A DNA stretch of 64,000 nt from Mesorhizobium sp. YM1C-6-2. Lineage in GTDB: Bacteria; Pseudomonadota; Alphaproteobacteria; Rhizobiales; Rhizobiaceae. The position numbers were made by a program, and so were the translations under genes. The first letter of the stretch is position 1; each line of letters begins with the position of its first letter. The notes beneath the pieces were generated by a model that saw only the letters and a program-made list of their open reading frames with translations, was not told the origin of the DNA and did not search any database. The stretch spans positions 62,001 through 126,000 of the forward strand of contig NZ_RCIZ01000010.1 in NCBI RefSeq assembly GCF_003666685.1. Reading direction: 5' to 3'. Shown piece by piece: positions 1-9,326 of the stretch.

Positions 1-214
1 TCAGCGCGGGAATGGATCGCGCAAGGTTCTCGCCGGCCAGAGTGAGGGATAGTCCGCCATCGCGCCGCGATGCCAGCTTCAGCGCCAGCGTGCTCTCGAA
101 CCGCTCGAAGGCATCAGCGACGCTCGAAGGCGGCCGGCCGAGCAGGACGGCTGCGCCGCGCACCGAGCTTTCCTGCATCACCGCAAGTGCCGTTGCCAGC
201 GTGGCTGTGTCCAT
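1..214 (-). CDS. LysR-family transcriptional regulator, N-terminal part (runs off left edge)
   Basis: Reading the minus strand from an ATG at 214 gives 71 codons with no stop before the window edge. The peptide starts MDTATLATALAVMQES, continues SSVRGAAVLLGRPPSSVADAF and reaches LTLAGENLARSIPAL, which is the spacing of a LysR winged helix-turn-helix (hydrophobic helix 1, S-x-x-AA-x-x-L turn, P-S-S-V recognition helix, then a wing ending L-T-x-A-G). Only this DNA-binding domain is visible; the ligand-binding domain lies outside. The gene is divergent from the ammonia-lyase-like gene starting at 321, the usual arrangement for a LysR protein controlling its neighbour. The recognition region is somewhat atypical (no Q-P-A/S-V-S), so the family call rests on overall pattern. 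Confidence 0.75.
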   Translation of the reverse strand, partial: MDTATLATALAVMQESSVRGAAVLLGRPPSSVADAFERFESTLALKLASRRDGGLSLTLAGENLARSIPAL

Positions 215-284
215 TCCGCCGTCGAACCCCCATACCGCATCGGCATCTGTTGTCCGGTTTTTAGCATATCCTGTTCCACCAACA

Positions 285-297
285 AGCTTACTAAGCT
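285..297. promoter_or_regulatory. 13-bp palindrome in the LysR/ammonia-lyase divergent promoter
   Basis: AGCTTACTAAGCT is a perfect odd palindrome in the 106-bp gap between the LysR start (214) and the lyase start (321). Its position 24 bp before the lyase start codon fits an operator or activator site for the divergent LysR protein. Binding is inferred, not shown; the classic LysR T-N11-A core is only loosely matched. Confidence 0.35.
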
Positions 298-320
298 CGT
301 CACAGAATGAGGGACTGCCG

Positions 321-1817
321 ATGACGCCGATGATCGTTTCCGTGGGCATGAAGCCGCTGACAGTCGACGATGTCGGCGCCATCGCCGACCGCAGGGCGAT
401 CGTCACCCTGTCGACCGATGGCCGCGAGGCGGTCCGCAAGGCGCGCGCCGTGGTCGACCGGCTGGTGGATGGGAAGATCCCCGCTTATGGCATCACGACA
501 GGCGTGGGCAGCCAGAAGGACTTCGCCGTCGATCCCGAGGCGATCGCTCGTTACAACGATCTCATGATCACCGCGCATGCGACGCTTGCGCCCGGCCGCA
601 ACGCGCCGCCGCAGGTGGTGCGTGCGGCGCTCGCCATCCAGCTCTCGCTCTTTGCCCGCGGACGGTCCGGGGTTCGTCTCGAACTGGTCGAGAGCCTCCT
701 GGCGCGGTTGCGGGTCGACGACCTGCCGGGCGCAAGGCTCGGCATGTCCGTGGGGGCCTCCGACATCGTCGCGATGAGCCAGATGGCCGTGCCGCTGATC
801 GGACGGGACGGCGCTCAGGCAGGCGGGCATGGCCCGGAGCCGCTCGACGGCCTTGCTGCCAAGGAGGCGGTGTCGCTGCTCAATTCCAACAGCCTGATGC
901 TGGCCGAGGGCGTTCTGGCCGTCCGTGAGCTGCGCGCGTTGCTCGACGCGGCCACCCTGGCCGGCGCCATGTCGATGGAGGGCCTGCGTGGCAACCTGCG
1001 ATCCTGGAGCGAGAAGGTCGACCTGGCGCGGGGCCAGCCCGGCCAGATCCGTGCGGGCAAGGCGCTGAGGGCGGCGCTGGCCAACAGCAGGCTCTGGCAG
1101 CCAGGCGAGGCGCGCTTCCTGCAGGACCCGCTGAGTTTCCGCTGCATCCCGCAGATCCATGGCGCCGCCGAGGCGGCCTACGACTTTGCCCATGCGATCT
1201 TCGAGACGGAACTGGGCGCGGCCTGCGACAATCCGATGATCGACACCGCCACCGGTGATTTCATCTCGCACGGAAACATGGAGACCACGGCCTGCGCACT
1301 CGCCATGGACACGCTTCGCCAGGCGGTCGCCAAGGTGATCGAGGCTGCCGGGCAGCGCATTCACAAGATTCAGTGGCCGGGTTTCACCGGCCTGCCGACC
1401 AGCCTCGCTGCGGAGCCCGGTGCCATCGGCGGCGTTCAGTTCCTCAATTTCGGCCATATCGCCGGCGCCACTGTCGGCGCGGTGCGCCAGGCCGCCCATC
1501 CCGCCATGCTCAACTATTCCGGACAGCTCGACGACGGGGTCGAGGATGTCGCGGGCAACGCGCCGCAGTCGGTCGCCGAGACGGTGCGCATGCTCGAGCC
1601 GGCCTGGACGGTGGTCGCCATCGAGGCCGCATGCGCGGTCTGGGCCATTCATCGCCGCGCCCTTGACGTCGCGACCCTGGGCGATGGACTGAGGCCGGTT
1701 GTGGAACGCATCCTGCCCGCGCTGCCGATCGGCACGGAAGGCCAGAAGGTCTTCGATCTCGGCGAGATCGTCGGGATGCTGAAGGCGGAGTTCGGCGTCA
1801 CCGGGTCGTTGGCGTGA
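321..1817 (+). CDS. Histidine/aromatic ammonia-lyase (HAL/PAL) family protein with altered MIO motif
   Basis: 498 aa from the ATG at 321, where HAL-family similarity begins (the frame stays open upstream to the window edge, but that part overlaps the LysR gene). Family features: AYGITTGVG with the active-site Tyr56 segment, SVGAS at 143-147, LLNSNS at 186-191, SFRCIPQ, a CDNPMID segment and a VEDVAGN segment. HAL/PAL enzymes deaminate His, Phe or Tyr through an MIO group built from Ala-Ser-Gly. Here the tripeptide is Ala146-Ser147-Asp148: the Gly is missing and Asp, normally next, takes its place. NGT is changed to NSN, and the EDHV loop has also lost a residue. It ends 7 bp before ubiD and is probably co-transcribed with it. 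It may be a lyase with a non-standard prosthetic group, a member with another activity, or inactive. Confidence 0.85.
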   Translation: MTPMIVSVGMKPLTVDDVGAIADRRAIVTLSTDGREAVRKARAVVDRLVDGKIPAYGITTGVGSQKDFAVDPEAIARYNDLMITAHATLAPGRNAPPQVVRAALAIQLSLFARGRSGVRLELVESLLARLRVDDLPGARLGMSVGASDIVAMSQMAVPLIGRDGAQAGGHGPEPLDGLAAKEAVSLLNSNSLMLAEGVLAVRELRALLDAATLAGAMSMEGLRGNLRSWSEKVDLARGQPGQIRAGKALRAALANSRLWQPGEARFLQDPLSFRCIPQIHGAAEAAYDFAHAIFETELGAACDNPMIDTATGDFISHGNMETTACALAMDTLRQAVAKVIEAAGQRIHKIQWPGFTGLPTSLAAEPGAIGGVQFLNFGHIAGATVGAVRQAAHPAMLNYSGQLDDGVEDVAGNAPQSVAETVRMLEPAWTVVAIEAACAVWAIHRRALDVATLGDGLRPVVERILPALPIGTEGQKVFDLGEIVGMLKAEFGVTGSLA

Positions 1818-1824
1818 GGAAAGG

Positions 1825-3195
1825 ATGATGGCGGTAACGGACCAGAGCTTTCGCGGCGTCATCGAACGGCTCAAGGCTGCGGGCGATCTGCACCGCGTCG
1901 AGCGCGGCGTCGATCCACGCTTCGAGCTAGGAGCGGTGCTCTCCCTGCGCGACAGGGAGCAGCCGCAGCTTTTCACCGCGGTGAAGGGCCACGGCATGCC
2001 CGTCGTCGGCAACATCATGAATTCCCGGGAACGCGTCGCGAGACTGCTCGGCGTGGAGAAACCACGCCTCCACCAGGTGATCCTCGAGGCACTGGACAGG
2101 CCTATCCAGCCTGTCCTCGTCGAAAAGGCGCCGGTGCAGGAGGTCGTGCATGAGAACGATATCGACCTTGGCCGCATCCTTCCCGTGCCGACCTGGTTCG
2201 AACACGAAGCCGCCCCCTATGTCACCGCCGGAGTGATTGTCGCCCGCGACCCCGAAACCGGGCGCAGGAATGTCTCGATCGCCAGGCTGCGCCTCGAGGG
2301 CGGCGGCCGCGTCATGGTCGGGATCGCCAAGAACCATCATCTCAACCTGCTGGCCGAGAAGGCACGCAGGCTCGGGCAGAAGCTGCCCATCGCGGTCGCG
2401 ATCGGCAATCACCCGGCCGTCCTGCTCGGTTCGCAGATGTATCTCGGGCTGGGCGACGACGAGTACGATGTCGTTGGCGGGTTGCTTGGCGAGCCGCTCG
2501 AACTCGTACGCTGCAGGACGGTACCGCTCGAAGTGCCCGCAGGCGCCGATATCGTCCTGGAAGGCCATATCGACAATGCCGACCCGATCGAGGAGGGCGA
2601 CGTATCCGAGTTCCACGGCTTCTATGTCCGCTATGGCGCCGGCACGGGAGGCGCCATCACCTGCGTCACTCATCGCCGTGACGCCGCGTACCAGGCAATC
2701 CTGCCCGGATACGCCGCCGAGCACTGCCTGCTCGGCGCGCTGGCGATCGAGGCGGTGGCTTGCCAGGCTTTGCAGCGGGCGATCCCGGCGGTGCGCCGGG
2801 TCTTGGTCACGGATGGCGGCATGGGCCGCTTGCATGCGATCATCAGCATGCACCGGCCGCGGCTCGGCGAAGGCAAGCGCGCCGTCATCCTGGCCATGGG
2901 CCAGGTCAATCTGTTCAAGCTGGTGACCGTCGTGGAGGACGACATCGATCCGGAGGATCCGACCGCGGTCGAGTGGTCTCTCGCTGCGCGTTTCCGCGGG
3001 CACGAGGACATGGTGGTTCTGCCGGGCATGAAGGCCGACCGCTGCGATCCCGTGCATGAAGACCTGACAGTCACCAAGATCGGTCTCGTCGCCTGCACCC
3101 GTCCCGGCGACGGCGACCGAGGCTCGCTCTCCGAATTCGCCCGTGCCCCCGAGGATATCCTGTCGTCAGTTCGCGCGCAGCTTGCGGAGTATTGA
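1825..3195 (+). CDS. UbiD-family decarboxylase (prenylated-FMN dependent)
   Basis: 456 aa; ATG at 1825 behind GAGGAAAGG (a second ATG follows immediately). UbiD enzymes reversibly decarboxylate aromatic or alpha,beta-unsaturated acids using prenylated FMN and a metal. The family layout is intact: N-terminal mixed domain, the R-N-V-S-I-A-R prFMN-binding strand around 148-154, the split-barrel domain, and the EEGDVSEFHGFY segment where Glu257 and Glu262 match the catalytic acid pair; Arg154 matches the catalytic Arg. It sits 7 bp behind the ammonia-lyase-like gene. A lyase making a cinnamate- or urocanate-like acid followed by its decarboxylation is a reasonable reading, but the substrate is unknown. 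prFMN must come from a UbiX encoded elsewhere because the adjacent ubiX is broken. Confidence 0.9.
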   Translation: MMAVTDQSFRGVIERLKAAGDLHRVERGVDPRFELGAVLSLRDREQPQLFTAVKGHGMPVVGNIMNSRERVARLLGVEKPRLHQVILEALDRPIQPVLVEKAPVQEVVHENDIDLGRILPVPTWFEHEAAPYVTAGVIVARDPETGRRNVSIARLRLEGGGRVMVGIAKNHHLNLLAEKARRLGQKLPIAVAIGNHPAVLLGSQMYLGLGDDEYDVVGGLLGEPLELVRCRTVPLEVPAGADIVLEGHIDNADPIEEGDVSEFHGFYVRYGAGTGGAITCVTHRRDAAYQAILPGYAAEHCLLGALAIEAVACQALQRAIPAVRRVLVTDGGMGRLHAIISMHRPRLGEGKRAVILAMGQVNLFKLVTVVEDDIDPEDPTAVEWSLAARFRGHEDMVVLPGMKADRCDPVHEDLTVTKIGLVACTRPGDGDRGSLSEFARAPEDILSSVRAQLAEY

Positions 3196-3197
3196 TC

Positions 3198-3489
3198 GTG
3201 ACGCCCCCACGGTCGGCGTCACCGGTGCATCGGGCTTCGACTGTGCAGTTGCCTTCTCAAGCTGTTGCATCAGCTAGATATCGAAACCCATCTCGTCGTA
3301 TCGCGTGCGGCTAGTACTCTTCCGCGAAACGCCACTGCATCTCGGCCACTGTCACAACATCCTCGGACTGACCGCGATGGGCGGCACCGTCATGCCGCCG
3401 GTTTCCGCTTTCTAGCCAAGGCCGAAAACGATCGAGGAAATGGTGACCTATCCCGTGGCGCGGGCGCGCCCGATCTCTCCGAGATTTGA
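3198..3489 (+). pseudogene. ubiX: Degraded ubiX (flavin prenyltransferase) remnant
   Basis: Directly downstream of ubiD, pieces of UbiX can be read in changing frames. Frame 2 at 3212 gives VGVTGASG, the UbiX N-terminal FMN-binding motif. Frame 1 from 3259 gives KLLHQLDIETHLVVSRAA, the next UbiX segment. Frame 2 from 3308 gives RLVLFRETPLHLGH and then a segment ending MPPVSAF, the C-terminal UbiX signature. A TAG at 3413 then replaces the usual Tyr before PRPKTIEEMV. Frame 1 finally gives APDLSEI and stops at 3489, like the normal ALDLFGI end. Between the second and third pieces some 75 residues of the family are missing, with the junction near 3303-3310. So there is at least one internal deletion, several frameshifts and a nonsense codon. 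It cannot encode an active enzyme. Confidence 0.8.
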
Positions 3490-3660
3490 GATTGAGATCG
3501 ACGATCGATGGAAAGAGAATCAATTCAGACGATAGGGGCTCAACGCCATTGTGGTTTGGCTAGTTTTCGCTTCTATGGCCGCAGCCCCTGGACGTGTATC
3601 GACGTCCAAAATTGCTCAGAGGAATATTCTGTAACCAACCTACTTGGAGCGTGCAGGGCA

Positions 3661-3689
3661 TTGACAATTGCCGATGTAATCGATTTCAT
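3661..3689 (+). promoter_or_regulatory. Promoter with LacI-type operator for the ABC operon at 3749
   Basis: TTGACA at 3661-3666 is a consensus -35 box. ATGTAATCGATTTCAT at 3674-3689 is a 16-bp palindrome (seven of eight pairs, central CG) of the kind bound by LacI-family repressors. Exactly the same 16 bp occurs at 10404-10419. The LacI gene at 9327 is the obvious candidate regulator. The site overlies the expected -10/start region, so binding should repress. The rest of 3490-3748 holds no recognisable gene and is visibly less GC-rich than its surroundings. Confidence 0.65.
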
Positions 3690-3748
3690 GCGCGAGCCTA
3701 GCTCATCAACATGACTTGATCCTCAGCGATTTCGAAAGGCCAAACACA

Positions 3749-4684
3749 ATGAAACTCGGGAACAGACTGCTCGCGGCGCTTGCCGTGTCTTCACTCGCCC
3801 AACTGGGCATGTCCGCCGCCTCACTAGCGCAAGACGCCTACACGATCGGCGCCACCACCTACAGCCGCAGCTTCGAATTCTACCAGGACATCGAGGCCGG
3901 CATGAAGGAAGAGGGCGGCGATCAGGTCACCTTCGACTTCCGCGACCCCAATGGCGATCTCGCGGCACAGACCGCGCAGATGGAGGACTTCGTCGCCAAG
4001 GGCGTGAACCTCGTGACGATGGTGCCGATCGACTCGACCGCCGGCGAGGCCGCTGCCCGCCTGGTGACGTCCGCCGGCATCCCGCTGATCACCGTCGACA
4101 TCGCCGTGACGGCCGATGTCGGCCAGGTCGCCCACATCGCTTCGGACAACCATTTTGGCGGCGAGATCGCCGCGCAGAAGATGGCCGAGCTCCTCGGCAA
4201 CAAGGGCGAGGTGCTGGTCATCAACAACCCGGCCATCGTATCGGTCGTCGACCGCGAGAAGGGTTTTGTCGAAAAGCTCGCCGAGATCGCGCCCGACGTG
4301 AAGGTCGTGGCGAGCCAGAGCGGTGATTCCAAGCGCGAGAAGGCCCAGGCGGTCGCCGAGGACCTGCTGCAGGCGCATCCCAACGCCGTCGGCATTTTCG
4401 CCGTGAACGACGAGATGGCGCTCGGCGCGTTGCAGGCGGTGATCGCCGCCGGTCGTCAGGACACCATGAACATCATCGGCTTCGACGCCAGCAGCGAGGG
4501 CATCTCCGAAATCGCCAAGGGCAATTCCGCCTTCAAGGCGACCGTCGCGCAGGACCCGGTCGGCATGGGCAAGATCGTCACCAGGACCGCGCTTTCGGTG
4601 CTGAAGGGCGAAACCGTGGACAAGTTCATACCGGTGCCGGTCGTGCTGGTGGACAGCTCCAACCATACGGACTACGCCAAGTAA
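3749..4684 (+). CDS. Sugar ABC transporter periplasmic binding protein (RbsB type)
   Basis: 311 aa. The ATG at 3749 follows GAAAGG and opens a typical signal peptide (KLGNRLLAALAVSS... ending ASLAQ before DAYTIGATT). The mature protein is a periplasmic-binding-protein type 1 fold: YSRSFEFYQDIEAGM, a FRDPNGD segment, VTMVPIDSTAG, then ADVGQVAHIASDN and FAVNDEMALG typical of ribose/galactose binding proteins. It should deliver a sugar-like ligand to the ATPase and permease encoded next (33 bp to the ATPase). The flanking M20 hydrolase and amidotransferase-like gene suggest an N-substituted or amide-bearing sugar rather than a plain sugar, but the ligand cannot be read from sequence. Confidence 0.9.
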   Translation: MKLGNRLLAALAVSSLAQLGMSAASLAQDAYTIGATTYSRSFEFYQDIEAGMKEEGGDQVTFDFRDPNGDLAAQTAQMEDFVAKGVNLVTMVPIDSTAGEAAARLVTSAGIPLITVDIAVTADVGQVAHIASDNHFGGEIAAQKMAELLGNKGEVLVINNPAIVSVVDREKGFVEKLAEIAPDVKVVASQSGDSKREKAQAVAEDLLQAHPNAVGIFAVNDEMALGALQAVIAAGRQDTMNIIGFDASSEGISEIAKGNSAFKATVAQDPVGMGKIVTRTALSVLKGETVDKFIPVPVVLVDSSNHTDYAK

Positions 4685-4717
4685 GCAGCCACGCCTGCGC
4701 AGCGGAGCAAAAGACGC

Positions 4718-6204
<1,487 letters not shown>

Positions 6205-6208
<4 letters not shown>

Positions 6209-7197
6209 GCAGCGCCGCCGTCAAGGAAGGCAAGGGCGGGGCGCTCTCGCTCCGTTCGATCCTGGTCAAGAGCGATGCGTTCGGCGGGACGGCGCTTGCG
6301 GCGCTCGTCATCATCTGCCTGGTGCTCGCGGTGATCGAGCCGCAGTTCTTCACCTCCAGCAACCTGCTCAATGTCGGCCGCCAGGCCGCCGTGCTGATCA
6401 TCGTCGCCTGCGGCATGACGATGATCATCCTGTCAGGCAATATCGACCTTTCCGTCGGTTCGGCGCTGGCGCTCTGCGCGGTGGTCGGCGCGAGTCTGGC
6501 CACGGCCGGCGGGCTGGACGCGGTGTCGACGGTCGCAGCCGTTGTCGCGCTCGGCGCCCTGATCGGGGCGGTGAAGGGAGCGCTCGTCGCCTGGGCGGGC
6601 ATCAATTCCTTCATCGTCACGCTCGGCATGATGACGGTGCTGCGCGGCGCCGCGCTTACCTTCACCGGCGGCTATCCGATCGCCGGCGTGCCGGACGACG
6701 TGCGCTACCTGGGCTTCGGCATAGTCGGCGGATTCCCGGTGCCGTTGATCGTCACCGCCATCGTCTTCGTCGTCGTGGCGCTCCTCCTGTCCAAGACGGT
6801 GCTGGGGCGCCACATCTACGCCATTGGCGGCAACGAGACGTCGTCGCACATCGCCGGCGTGCCGGTCGCCTGGACGAAGTTCGCGGTCTTCACCATCAGC
6901 GGGGCGCTCTGCGGGCTTGCCGCCGTGGTGCTGCTCGGCCGGCTCGGCGCCGGCCTGCCGACCTCCTCGCAAGGGCTCGAGCTCGATGCGATCGCCGCGG
7001 TGATCCTCGGCGGCGCGAGCCTGTTCGGGGGCAGGGGCAGCGTGTTCGGCACCCTTTTCGGGGCGCTCATCCTTGCGGTGCTGCAGAACGGGCTGAACCT
7101 CATCGGCGTCAATTCCTTCATCATTCAGATCCTCTCCGGAGCGATCATCATCCTTGCGGTCCTGCTCGACCGCCTACGCGCGAGGTCTTCACGATGA
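6205..7197 (+). CDS. Sugar ABC transporter permease (RbsC type)
   Basis: 330 aa, strongly hydrophobic, about eight to ten membrane segments, of the BPD_transp_2 family. Diagnostic stretches are GNIDLSVGSALALCAVV, INSFIVTLGMMTVLRG, VFGGRGSVFGTLFGA-type glycine-rich text near the C-terminus, and NGLNLIGVNSF. It overlaps the ATPase gene upstream by 4 bp and the M20 hydrolase gene downstream by 4 bp. In CUT2 systems a single permease gene such as this forms a homodimer in the inner membrane. Confidence 0.95.
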
Positions 7198-8408
7198 TCG
7201 GAGATGAGGCATGGATCACGAGCGCGCTCGCCGCGCTCGTCTCGACGGCGTCGCTGTCCGGTAAGGAGGCGGCCGTTCAGGAGATCGTCAAGCGCCTGAT
7301 GGTCGAAGCGGGAGCCGACGACGTGCGTGTCGTCCCGGTCGACGCGGCAAAGCTCGAACAACGCTACGGCTTCAAGACGCCGACGCCGACGGAAGGCATG
7401 TTCGCCGTGGTCGGCTCGTGGGGCGACCCGGCATCGGGACCCTTCGTCGTGCTCAACGGCCATGTCGACACCGTGCCGGCGACGGCCGGCTGGGCGATCG
7501 ATCCGTACGAGCCGCGCATCACCGACGGCTGGATGAACGGCCTCGGCTCGGCGGACATGAAGGCTGGCGTCGTCGGCGCCATAGCGGCCGTGGCGCGGGC
7601 AAGGGCTGCCGGCACGCTCCGAGGATATGTCGAGATCCAGTCGGTTCCCGACGAGGAGGATGGCGGCGGTACCGGCACGCTCGCCTGCGTCGATGAATTG
7701 CTGGACAAGGGACGGATCCCCGATTTCGCTATCGTCTGCGAGCCGACCAAGGTCGAGATCGCGACGGCGCAGGTAGGCAGCCGCGCGATGCACTTCAGCT
7801 TCGGCGGCGTCCAGTCGCATGCGAACATGAAGCATGCCGGCGTCAGCGCTGTCGAGGCGGCGATAGACCTTGCCAACCGCCTCGGCAAATGGGCCGAGAT
7901 GCCACATCGGCAGGTGCATCCGCTGCTCGGGCCAGCCTCGGTCAATATCGGCCTGATGCGGGGCGGGATCGGCGCCACCAGCGTCGCGCCCGACTGCGAG
8001 ATGGAAGTGTGCTTCACCTATCATCCGGTCGACGAGCCTCTGGTCATCCAGGAGATCGACGCGATCATCGCCGATTGGCGCAAGCGGCAGCATCCGGCGA
8101 TCATCATGCAGTACCATGAACTGCACAACGTGCATCCCTTCTCGACCGACCCGGAACTCGGTCCGATCCGGGCGCTTGCCCGCGCCCTCGGCCGGCAGCA
8201 GGTCGACCCGCGTGGCTTTCCGGCCGGCTCGGACGGGCGGCTGATCAGCCGCCTGCTGAAATGCCCGACGGTCATCTTCGGCCCCGGCGACGTCAACCGC
8301 ATCCACAAGATCGACGAGGCAGTGGAAATCGCCGAAGTGGTCGCTCATGCCGGAACGCTGGAGAGGTTCTTGTCCTCCAGCATCGAACTCGACGAAAACG
8401 GGCGATAG
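7194..8408 (+). CDS. M20-family metallohydrolase (ArgE/DapE-like deacylase or peptidase)
   Basis: 404 aa. M20 enzymes are di-zinc hydrolases cleaving N-acyl or peptide bonds. The metal-ligand set is in order: NGHVDT (His, catalytic Asp), SADMKAG (bridging Asp), PDEEDGG (catalytic Glu and ligand Glu), VCEPT (Glu) and NRIHKIDE (C-terminal His). The dimerisation lid lies between, with QSHANMKHAGVSAVEAA. The 4-bp overlap with the permease ties it to the importer, so the imported compound probably bears an amide-linked group removed in the cytoplasm. No signal peptide is present. The closest functional classes are acetylornithine deacetylase/succinyl-diaminopimelate desuccinylase-like proteins; the true substrate is unknown. 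Confidence 0.88.
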   Translation: MIGDEAWITSALAALVSTASLSGKEAAVQEIVKRLMVEAGADDVRVVPVDAAKLEQRYGFKTPTPTEGMFAVVGSWGDPASGPFVVLNGHVDTVPATAGWAIDPYEPRITDGWMNGLGSADMKAGVVGAIAAVARARAAGTLRGYVEIQSVPDEEDGGGTGTLACVDELLDKGRIPDFAIVCEPTKVEIATAQVGSRAMHFSFGGVQSHANMKHAGVSAVEAAIDLANRLGKWAEMPHRQVHPLLGPASVNIGLMRGGIGATSVAPDCEMEVCFTYHPVDEPLVIQEIDAIIADWRKRQHPAIIMQYHELHNVHPFSTDPELGPIRALARALGRQQVDPRGFPAGSDGRLISRLLKCPTVIFGPGDVNRIHKIDEAVEIAEVVAHAGTLERFLSSSIELDENGR

Positions 8409-8464
8409 CCCGGAAGGATTCGGTCGGGTAGATCTCGGCCGACGCGAAACAGAAAGGAATTCAT

Positions 8465-9217
8465 ATGTCCAACAAGCGCATACTCTTCGCCGGCGAAAGC
8501 TGGGCGACCTACGGGATCCATACGAAGGGCGCGGCGTCCTACACGACCTCGGGCTATGAGGAGGGCGCGACGGTGCTGCTCGGCGTGCTCAAGGACGCCG
8601 GTTTCGACGTCACCTATGTGCGCAACCACGAGGCCGTGGAAGGCTTTCCTTACACGACCGAGGAGTTCGCCGACCGCTTCGACCTCGTCGTTTTGAGCGA
8701 CATCCCGGCGGACTCGCTGCTCCTGCCGCATGCGGTGTTCGTCAAGGGCGAGCGCCGCCCGAACCGCCTGCGTTCGCTGGCCAGGTTTGCCGAACAGGGC
8801 GGCGGCCTGCTGATGATCGGCGGCTTCATGTCGTTCGCCGGCTTCGAGGGCCGCGGGCGCTATGCGATGAGCCCGCTCGCCGACGCGCTGCCGGTCGAGA
8901 TCGCCCGCAGCGACGACCGCATCGAGGAGCCCGAAGGCGTCAACCCGATCGTCGCCAAGGACCATGCCGTCCTGAAGGGCATCGACGGCGACTGGCCTTA
9001 TTTCCTCGGCTACAACCAGTTCAAGGCCAAGGCCGGCAGCGACGTGCTGCTGTCGGTCGGCGACGATCCGTTCCTGGTGGTCGGGCAGCACGGCAAGGGG
9101 CGCGTCGGCGCCTTCGCATCGGATTGCTCGCCGCATTGGGGCAGCCCGGAATTCATGGCATGGCGCCACTACGCGACCTTCTGGTCGCAATTGGCCGGGT
9201 GGCTGGCTGACGCCTGA
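8465..9217 (+). CDS. Glutamine amidotransferase-like protein (PF07090 type), no catalytic Cys seen
   Basis: 250 aa; ATG at 8465 after AGAAAGGAATTC. The sequence begins KRILFAGESWATYGIHTKG and has the flavodoxin-like class-1 amidotransferase fold (FDLVVLSDIPADS, GGGLLMIGGFMSFAG, FLVVGQHGKGRVGAFASDC). It lacks a cysteine at the nucleophile elbow (GGFMS), as is usual in this family, which therefore probably binds or hydrolyses another ligand. Such genes are often found next to sugar-catabolic genes. It is 56 bp behind the M20 gene and is the last gene of the operon before a hairpin. Function cannot be assigned further. Confidence 0.8.
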   Translation: MSNKRILFAGESWATYGIHTKGAASYTTSGYEEGATVLLGVLKDAGFDVTYVRNHEAVEGFPYTTEEFADRFDLVVLSDIPADSLLLPHAVFVKGERRPNRLRSLARFAEQGGGLLMIGGFMSFAGFEGRGRYAMSPLADALPVEIARSDDRIEEPEGVNPIVAKDHAVLKGIDGDWPYFLGYNQFKAKAGSDVLLSVGDDPFLVVGQHGKGRVGAFASDCSPHWGSPEFMAWRHYATFWSQLAGWLADA

Positions 9218-9237
9218 CCTCTGTGCTAGTTCCTGCT

Positions 9238-9270
9238 CGAACCAGCCAATCTCAGGTCCTGGCTGGTTCG
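9238..9270. terminator. Strong hairpin after the ABC/M20 operon (possible terminator)
   Basis: An 11-bp perfect stem (CGAACCAGCCA at 9238-9248 with TGGCTGGTTCG at 9260-9270) and an 11-nt loop lie 20 bp past the stop at 9217. No T-tract follows, so it is not a canonical intrinsic terminator. It may act with Rho or as an mRNA 3' end. Confidence 0.45.
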
Positions 9271-9326
9271 GGCGTCCGTTCATCGGTTTTCGGGGGCGCC
9301 GAACGCAGATGCCGGAGTGACATTCA

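Noticed and set aside
300-2177. Long minus-strand open frame opposite the lyase and ubiD genes
   Set aside because: It is antisense to two clear genes, has no recognisable motif and uses the mirror codon pattern expected of GC-rich coding DNA.
9238-9270. Canonical Rho-independent terminator
   Set aside because: The stem is strong but no T-tract follows on either strand; kept only as a possible terminator.
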